Positions 57,001-64,000 of a DNA stretch of 64,000 nt are shown here, piece by piece. The stretch comes from Thunnus maccoyii. Its lineage: Eukaryota > Chordata > Actinopteri > Scombriformes > Scombridae. The notes under the pieces are model-generated. The model did no database searches, had not been told where the DNA came from, and saw nothing but the letters and a program-made list of their open reading frames with translations. A program made the position numbers and the translations under genes. Each line of letters begins with the position of its first letter. The stretch's first letter is position 1. The stretch is taken from the NCBI RefSeq assembly GCF_910596095.1, contig NC_056534.1, forward strand, positions 38,005,588 through 38,069,587. The letters run 5' to 3'.

Positions 57001-59514
57001 TTGCCGAGGCCAAGAAGTTAGAATCTGAAGGTCTTGTGAACTTTATCACAATCAACGAGGTCCGATACTTGACAGAATACAACCAAGTGGTGGGTCCACC
57101 TCTGCATTATAATCATTAAAATGTTTAACAGTCTGTCTAATCTTTGTTTCTTTTTTATTGATTGATTTTTATTTGATTTCTTCCTCCCCAGACAGCAGTG
57201 GGCCTGTTCAGTTCAGAGGTGAAGTCACACCTCCTGCTTTTTGCTAACAGGGGGAGTAAAGAATATACTGACCTCAAGGAGCAACTGGCAGCTCTGGCCC
57301 CAGAGTTCACAGGCAAGGTGAGAGTATTCAGACTAATTTACAGAGGAAAAAAGTGTTTAAGTATGTGGCACAGTAGGCTGAAACAATCAAACAACAATCT
57401 AACAAATGAACTGACTCTGTTCTGCAGTTCTTGTTTGTGCTGATCAATGGAGCAGTGAAGTCCAACTTTAAGTCACTGGGCTACTTCGGCCTCAAGTCTA
57501 AGGACCTCCCACGAGTTGGCATCTACGACAGTGCCTCCGACATGAAGTGGCTCCTTCCAGAAGGAGAGATTTCTGCCGAGCGAGTACGGGAGTTCTGCCA
57601 GTCCTTCCTGCGAGGGGAACTGAAGGTGAGAACCTTTAAAGGGGAACTCTACTGATTTTACACGTTGGTTTACAGGTGTTGAGGAACGCTGCCGCATATG
57701 CGCTAAAAAGTTGTATAAAGCCTTTTGTGGCTCCAGAAGGAGACGCACAAAATCTGATAAATTGCCTCAAAAGATGGGTTTGAAAATGTAAAAAAAAAAA
57801 CTGGGTTGTGTAGCTAGAAAGAAATAAACTTAGTCGACCTCTGTAAGCTGAACTCATCTCTGAGACCGTTAGCTGCTACTAACGTAACCGACCTGTCAGC
57901 AGTTTCTCTTAACATGTCGACTGACTTTTCAGCCAAGTGTAAAGGTTAATTTATGGCGGGTCGCTCAACAGAAATGAAAGACCTACACAACATTTTCAAT
58001 TTTACTTCGATGAAAGGTTTTAATCATCTCCATGGTAACCATGTTATCCTCCAGCCAGCTTGTGTAGTTACATCATATCATCCCAACCAGAACTAATTAA
58101 ACAAGGACATTACAAGTTATCTAAAGTTACAGACCAAAATATTAATAAGGAAGTTGAGTGGAAACTATAATCTCCATGGCGACGTAGGTAACACTACCCA
58201 ATCACATTGCACAACAAAATATGACAGTGTCTATGACATAACTAAATTCTCCAGGTGCACCATATGAAAGGAAAATGTTGAGCAACACTTTTTTTCTGTC
58301 AAAAATGCGCCATTTCTGTCGAGCGACACTTATAAAAAGTGTCGAGCGCCCTACCATAAATCAGCTTAAAATAAGCAGCACAACAATTAACTACAAAAAA
58401 AACAAGAAATGGTATAATAAAAACAAAACAGGAACACTCTGTTCCACTTGTAATGTTTGAGAAACTGGCAGAAAGGACAGTGAAGCTGAGCCACACCGGC
58501 AATGGACACCAAGAGCAAAAGCACTTCTTGTCGTCACTGTGCCACACGAGAGACAGGAAACCTCACTATGTGCACTAATTTGCTCTGTTACACCACACAC
58601 AGAGCTCCCGCTGGGTGTGACAGTGTCTGAGGCCTTACAGCCAGACAGAGCGACTAGTTTATTGCGAGGACATCACTAAACAGCTGCACTAAAAAAAAGA
58701 TTGAAATCTGATTATATTATATTAGATGCAGAATTTCCTCTTGAATTCAAATGGAAACAATCATTTCCATTTGAAATGACACGATGCAATCTCAGCCAAA
58801 CTCTTTGATTTTAGTCAGATACTGTAAACAAGAAAAGGATTCACTGAAAGAAACATGATGATAAGATGATGTCATACTTCTTAAAAAAACCTTCCTTCAA
58901 GCTCCGTCACAGCTGCTTCTCATGTAGAGTTTTTCTTTTATCATTAACCTCCTGATACACCACAGCTTCCACACAATTACTCACTGTCAAAATCACCAAA
59001 CTCACCACATTTATAAAACAGTTCTACCCTCTCGATGCTGCAGATACATTACATCAGTACATTTGCTTCAGGCGTAACCATAATTTCCCAAAGAACTGAA
59101 TAAGCTGATTATGAATAAATATAAATAACCTTTTTGTACCTGATAAATGTGGTTTAGAAATTCTGTGTCTGTCCTTGTTCTTCTTCTGCATTTATTACAG
59201 AACATTTTGAAAATACTATATTTTTCTGATTTAGCAGATTATAGAAATGAAGCAGAACGTAAATAGTCTCAAAATGTGCAAATGTTGAAATGGATAAAGT
59301 TCCCTCCTTCAAGCTTTCCACCGAAGGACATTTTACAGCAGATTTGATCATATCTGTGAAAACAGAAAATGTTAAATAAATACCTTGAGGTAGATACTAG
59401 CTTATCATTTCCTGTCTTTCACGTATCTGCTGCTGTATCACACTCATCACACTCGTCTCTTACATCTTTCAGGAGGTGAAACAGGCAGGAGCAGAGGCCA
59501 AAACAGAGCTCTAA
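53982..59514 (+). CDS. erp27: Endoplasmic reticulum protein 27 (non-catalytic PDI family)
   Basis: Seven coding exons (53982-54039, 54947-55032, 56724-56861, 56973-57089, 57192-57317, 57428-57625, 59473-59514) join into 254 residues; human ERP27 has 273. ERp27 is an ER-lumen protein with two thioredoxin-like domains and no CXXC active site. It binds unfolded protein and recruits ERp57. Visible here are a signal peptide (MLLTLCFSLLVSSVFA), then DTNAAEAFIDSAEVVVIAFL, then a domain with YLTEYNQVTAVGLF (human MVTEYNPVTVIGLF). The C-terminal KTEL acts as an ER-retention signal (KVEL in human). No CXXC is present, as expected. All introns are GT-AG and the frame is open throughout. An AATAAA lies at 59559. 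PDE6H is also close to ERP27 in human. Confidence 0.93.
54727..54915 (+). mobile_element. Decayed tRNA-derived SINE in erp27 intron 1
   Basis: GTGGCTCAGCAGGTAGAGCG resembles the tRNA A-box region and GGGTTTGATTCC the B box. It ends AATGCAGTCCATTTAC, the tail of a common fish SINE family. Diverged and presumably inactive. Confidence 0.7.
54947..55032 (+). CDS. erp27: erp27 exon 2
   Basis: 86 nt, acceptor TTTCACAG, donor GAG|GTCAGA. Encodes (D)SALPRLTDTNAAEAFIDSAE and the first beta strand VVVIAFLE. Confidence 0.92.
55033..56723 (+). other. erp27 intron 2
   Basis: A 1.7-kb intron, AT-rich, with a poly(A) run near 55878-55895 and a run of G at 56488-56504. No exon or repeat family recognised. 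Confidence 0.7.
56724..56861 (+). CDS. erp27: erp27 exon 3
   Basis: 138 nt, acceptor ATTTCAG, donor AAG|GTATTT. Encodes GEESHGYKEIVAAAKVVDSV to TITIFRK. The human counterpart includes NTICLFR. Confidence 0.92.
56973..57089 (+). CDS. erp27: erp27 exon 4
   Basis: 117 nt, acceptor GATCCAG, donor GTG|GTGGGT. Encodes ADNHQENLVLAEAKK to VRYLTEYNQV; human has DNEQLNL and TEYNPV here. Confidence 0.92.
57192..57317 (+). CDS. erp27: erp27 exon 5
   Basis: 126 nt, acceptor CCCCAG, donor AAG|GTGAGA. Encodes TAVGLFSSEVKSHLLLFANR and onward to PEFTGK. Confidence 0.93.
57428..57625 (+). CDS. erp27: erp27 exon 6
   Basis: 198 nt, acceptor TCTGCAG, donor AAG|GTGAGA. Encodes FLFVLINGAVKSNFKSLGYF to FCQSFLRGELK. 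It contains SDMKWLLPEGEIS where human has DDEWDTLPTAEVS, the ERp57-binding loop. Confidence 0.93.
57626..59472 (+). other. erp27 intron 6
   Basis: A 1.85-kb intron. It holds the MITE-like element at 57949-58368; nothing else recognised. Confidence 0.75.
57949..58368. mobile_element. MITE with about 24-bp terminal inverted repeats
   Basis: The left end TTTATGGCGGGTCGCTC is the near-complement of the right end GAGCGCCCTACCATAAA. The interior is noncoding. Ends of this kind are frequent in fish non-autonomous DNA transposons, possibly Harbinger-related; I cannot fix the superfamily. Confidence 0.6.
59473..59514 (+). CDS. erp27: erp27 exon 7: ER-retention tail
   Basis: Acceptor CTTTCAG, then EVKQAGAEAKTEL and TAA. 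The short final exon carries the KTEL signal. Confidence 0.88.
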   Translation, partial: EVKQAGAEAKTEL

Positions 59515-59558
59515 GACCGGATGAACAAATGTCAATTAATTCATATTTTATAAACGGA

Positions 59559-59564
59559 ATAAAA
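59559..59564 (+). terminator. erp27: erp27 poly(A) signal AATAAA
   Basis: AATAAA 45 bp after the stop codon. Confidence 0.7.
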
Positions 59565-59599
59565 AACGGAATATAAAATGAATGAACTTGACTGTCTTT

Positions 59600-62500
59600 T
59601 CCCATAATGTCTTCCCTCCAGCACAAAGGAAACAATACAAAGTGTGCGTGTGTGTGTCATGTGTCCTCAATTCTTTCTCCGTGTATGTTATGTTTTGTCT
59701 GTTTACGCGAGTGTGAGCCCGTCTGCGGTCTAGTTAGCCGACCACAGGTTACTGGCCACAAGTTGCAGAGATCTGGCGGAGTTTGTTCGTCTGTCCACTA
59801 ATGTTATTGTCAGAACCACAACACACCGACCTCAGGGAGAGTGACAGAGAGCAGACTGGGAAGTCATGGATATATGGCAGTGAAGACGCAGTAGTTAGCG
59901 GTACTTTCTCATATGAGTCATCCTGGATTGTGGAAGTGTGTCAATAAAGTGAAAAACATCATCTGTACAAGATAAACTAACATGAAAACCTCCAGTGAGG
60001 AATGTGAGGGAATCACAGAGGCAGCACAATCGCATACATTTGAAAGTAGGTCATCAATTCAAAAATTAATCTAATGATACTTGACTCAAAGACATAACGG
60101 GCTCTAAAGACGGAATAAAAGAGAGAGTATTTAGCAATAAAGCCTATAAAAGCTCTCTAGAACAACAACAGATGGGCTGTGGACATCAAGAGAGAAAAAG
60201 TTTGGGCTTGTCCCAGAAATATTCTCTCAGGCAAGAAGGGAATTTCAAGGCCTAGACGAGGATCAGTGTAATTAGTGGTGTTGTATTGCCAAGCGGATAC
60301 ATCCGGCGGAATTGGGAAAGCCTGGCAGGTGGACGTTTCTCAGGGACCAGATGGAAATATACAGTGTGTGTCGCCTGCCATCTGAGTTTGTTTACGGCTG
60401 TAATTGAGACAATCCACTCATGAGACAATGTTGGATAAAGAATTGATGGGAGTCTGCGGATAAAAGAGACATGAGAGCATATTTTAGTTTTATAACATCA
60501 AGAGGAAAGTAAGATATTGTCCCTTTATAAAGCAGTTAGCCTTTATTCTTATGTCTGCTTGGCATAACTACTTTTTTAAATAAAACAATAGTCAAGTTCC
60601 CCAGTGAACACTGACACATGTTTTTCTTGCTGTAATCATTCCTCCTGTTCATGCTGGCAGCCCAACTTCTGTACATTTAAAAGTTTATTTGAAGCTAATA
60701 TGAAGCTTCAGCTGTCCAAATTAGACAAATCAATTTAGCATCTTTCAAAGTTACTGTCTCTTTAGTGCCAAATTCCCTCTTTTTTATGATCCTTCAACTA
60801 CAGCGGAACAGAAAAGCATTTGTAATGAAAATACTGTAACTGCAGAAGATTTCCACCTTATTTAACAAACTCAGATGGTTTCAAGCTTCATATTATCATC
60901 AGATAAACTTTAAAATACATTTTTGCTCAAAATGAGGACTGTGGATTTTGGACCCATCACTTCCATTGTAAATGCATCATGAAGGGATCTTCTAATGGTC
61001 AGTATGAACAGCAGGAATCAACACAGCAAGAAAAAAACTGTTCATATGTTCATTTGAGCTCCTGACTGTTGGTTTCAGACACACTTGAATAATTGTGAAC
61101 CTGTCCTTTAACTGCAGCTCACACCAGTGATTAAACAATATGCTCACTTATTATACGTGTGTATTTTACTGTCATTTTGATAAACATGTAAAGCTCCTCC
61201 AGGCTTTACATCATACCTAACACATGTTCTAAAATGACTAAAATTAGTGCGACCTGCTGTAGCTTACACTGTGAATCTGATTTGATGCTTTTCAGCACGC
61301 TGAATATGAATTTATATGGTGACCAAAATCTTTTTTTTTCTGAGTTTGAATGATCACATAAAACACTTTCCACAAAAATATATTTACACAAACATACAAA
61401 AGGATAACGTTCAATTATTGCCAGTATACAATATGTATACAGTGGAATTATGAGACAGTGGTAAGAACGTATGTGCTTAGAAATTTTAAAGAATTATTCT
61501 TTTCATCTGCTGCTCGTATTATGTGGTTCGACATTATCCTTATTTTTTCAGGAGTACAGAGACATTTCTCAAGTTGACAGATGCTCTGTTTTCTTAAAAT
61601 GATATTTATTTAGTGGTCCTGCCAGACTCAGGATGTTCTGGATGCAGGTAAACAGCTGGTCAACAGCTGTAGCAGTAAAAGCATCAGCAGACTGTAAACT
61701 TTGCCATTCTGTCTGTCTCTATTTACACAATGGAAGGTCATTTATTTGTTATGCTGTTACACAGAACAGTAGTGCAGCAGACCAGTATATTCTACCTTTC
61801 TCAGAGATAATGTGATCACACCTGCCACTGATTTAACTGTGTAGTCCTCTGGCAGGCTATATATAGCTATCTGTAGCTATAATGGGTCAGATCATGGTTA
61901 TCATGTTACCATAGTGATACAGTTTACCACTGGTGACAGTGGAAATTCCAATGAGGAAAAGTTGGAGGTCACAATCTCAGCCACTTGTATTTGCATGCGT
62001 GGTAGCTATCAGTGCTAGTTGGTCTCAACTCTGTCCATCATCTCCTGCTTGATCTTAAAAATACAGTAAATCTGCTGCAGCTCATGGTCCTGTTGGTCTA
62101 AACTGAGCAGTAGACTCTTACATTCCCAAGTTACTGCTCATAAATCATCATCTGAAACTGGTTTCTATAGTCTCTAATAAGTAAGAAAAAAGTCTGAAGT
62201 TGAGAAGATTAAATGGTTGTTTAAGCAAAATATTTAAGTTGTTTTTTCCTTGTTACTGAAAATAGTGCAGAATCTTAAATATTCTTCATTTTACATGTCA
62301 ACTTCTTGTGTTTTTTAATGTTTCTGAAACCTCAGACTTTCTGATCATTTCCAGGTTTACATGAAAATATTTGAGATTTTCCATGTGGTCTCAGAGTTTT
62401 GGACCCCGCTGTGTATGTAGTCACAATGTATTATAAGTAATTTGGGTCAGCACTGGAAGGTAAGCACGCTATAAAAAAAAAAAAAAAACAAACGGGAAAC

Positions 62501-64000
62501 TTCCTCTCTGTTGTGAGCTGCCACACGCACAGCGAGGGTTTAAAATAAAAACTGAATGCACGACTGTAACTGCTCATTTAAAGAGTTGTTTGTTGCAGTG
62601 ATACGATGCTGTGACTCATGTAAGTGGAACAAAGATGTCAGTGACAAAAGAAGGAAATTTAAAACAAAGAACTTTTAACATTATAATAAAAATGCAGCTT
62701 CAGTTGACCACAATAAAGGCTCTGTGTTGTATTTGTAGTCCACTTAATATATTAAACACACCACTGTTATTAATAATGTGGGTTCAGTGTTTGACAGTGA
62801 GTTTGAGACCACGTGTGCCGTCTTCTATTACTACCTTCAGCAGTGCAGAACTGCCACTCTATGTAAAAATGTGCCTTACATTTTTCTTGTTATAACAAGC
62901 AAACCTCTTCCGTTATAATGATAAAGTTTTCTCATAATAGTAAGTGCTTGTACTGTGACAGACACATCCCATCTTTCAGAAACCCATCTAGAGTGTCACT
63001 TTGGTTCTTTCTCCAATATGAGACGCAGAATGGAAAACATCCTTCAGAGTGTCCACATGCTGATAACGAGCCATCCAGGTCGCTTTGTAAGAGCAGAATT
63101 TCATTTATGTGTTAAAAGGAAGTAAGACTTCAAGTCCTTCAAGCGTTCATGTGCATCCATTTCAGCAGCAGCATCAAATATTTGCAAGAACTCATTCTCA
63201 TTATTATGAGAACCATTATCTCATTATAACACGTTAACTCTCATTATAAATGAGTAGAGCAGCAAACTGAGTAACAGGAGATGGACCCAAAGGCTTTATT
63301 CACGATAATGCAGGCAAAACAATACGGAACAGATGACCCAACAAGACTGAAGTGAAAACCAGAACTTAAATACAAACTGAACTAATGAAACAACAAAGAA
63401 CAGGTGGCAAGACACGAGCAGGCTGGGAGCTGATTGGCTGAGGGAGACACAGGGAGCAGGGCAGGGCTAACGAGACTGATGCAGGGCAGGTGTGGAGGGA
63501 AAACGGAGGGAACACGGACGGAAAAACAACCTGTGCAACCCTGCATACACATGAATATAACTCAAATACACAAACACAGCAAATAAACTTCAGCATTACA
63601 TACCAACCAAAGAACTCATTGATCTTGATGTAAACATGAAGTTTTGTCAAGTAGAGTGGTGTGACAAGAATAGGACTGAAAGAGCTACTTCTGTTTCTGT
63701 TGCTCTGAGTTTCAATTCATTTTTGCAAAGTTTCTATGAGGGTCAGTGTGAAGCGTTACTGCCGCTCAGTCTAAGCGTATCTGGTGGACTGGTGGAGGGA
63801 CGCAGAGCCAGACACTATCGTCTAGATGTGTCAACTCAAGGTAATTTTCTAAAACTGTGATATGTCTGTGATTCCTGTAAATGTTCCCTAAATGATGTGA
63901 GAGGACGGAAGAAATGTGTGATTAAAAATGAAAAGCAAAGCACTCCTGGCATTTGTGAAGTGGGAAAATCTCCACAGAGATTCTCCATAAAACAACAAAA
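59600..64000. other. Downstream of erp27: no supported gene
   Basis: AT-rich sequence with short open frames and no family match. A stretch near 63262-63520 (GGACCCAAAGGCTTTATTCA; GCAGGGCAGGTGTGGAGGG) resembles interspersed repeats common in fish, but I cannot name it. Confidence 0.55.

Overview
The window looks like teleost fish nuclear DNA, probably percomorph-like. It has vertebrate multi-exon genes with GT-AG introns, many CA/GT and trinucleotide microsatellites, L2/Maui-type LINE copies, a Tc1-like DNA transposon and a tRNA-derived SINE. No prokaryotic genes, rRNA, functional tRNA or CRISPR arrays were seen.

Three host loci can be supported. (1) Positions 5733-17591 (+) carry the last eleven constitutive coding exons of an RBFOX-family splicing regulator, best matched to rbfox2. 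They encode 356 residues, including the whole RRM and the C-terminal [10 protein letters not shown]. The start codon and 5' exons lie upstream of the window. A twelfth exon-like stretch (13896-13932) has the right splice sites, length and phase to be a mutually exclusive partner of the 46-nt exon at 13407-13452. (2) Positions 21978-46935 hold a cluster of genes for the inhibitory gamma subunit of cone phosphodiesterase 6 (pde6h-like): five copies with intact coding sequence (A -, B +, C -, D -, E +) and one decayed copy (F -). (3) Positions 53982-59514 (+) carry all seven coding exons of erp27, an ER-lumen protein of the PDI family, ending in a KTEL retention signal. PDE6H and ERP27 are also close neighbours in human, which supports both calls.

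The most unusual part is the gamma-subunit cluster. B and C form an inverted pair with arms of about 2.0 kb (25471-27484 / 29898-31912) around a 2.4-kb spacer. D and E form a second inverted pair with arms of about 2.93 kb (34668-37600 / 39458-42387) around a 1.86-kb spacer. Within each pair the proteins are identical; between pairs they differ at the N-terminus and the last residue. LINE and Tc1 insertions, a filled/empty LINE insertion site, a LINE fragment at an arm edge and triplicated spacer DNA allow part of the duplication history to be read directly. Every intact copy keeps a promoter module of a CRX/OTX-type TAATCC site just upstream of a TATA-like box, so all five may be expressed in photoreceptors.

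Region by region: 1-5732 upstream/intronic DNA with microsatellites; 5733-about 19600 rbfox2 exons and 3'UTR; 21275-24205 copy A, convergent with rbfox2; 25186-46935 palindromic gamma-subunit array with LINE/Tc1 insertions; 46936-53900 no supported gene; 53982-59564 erp27; 59565-64000 no supported gene.
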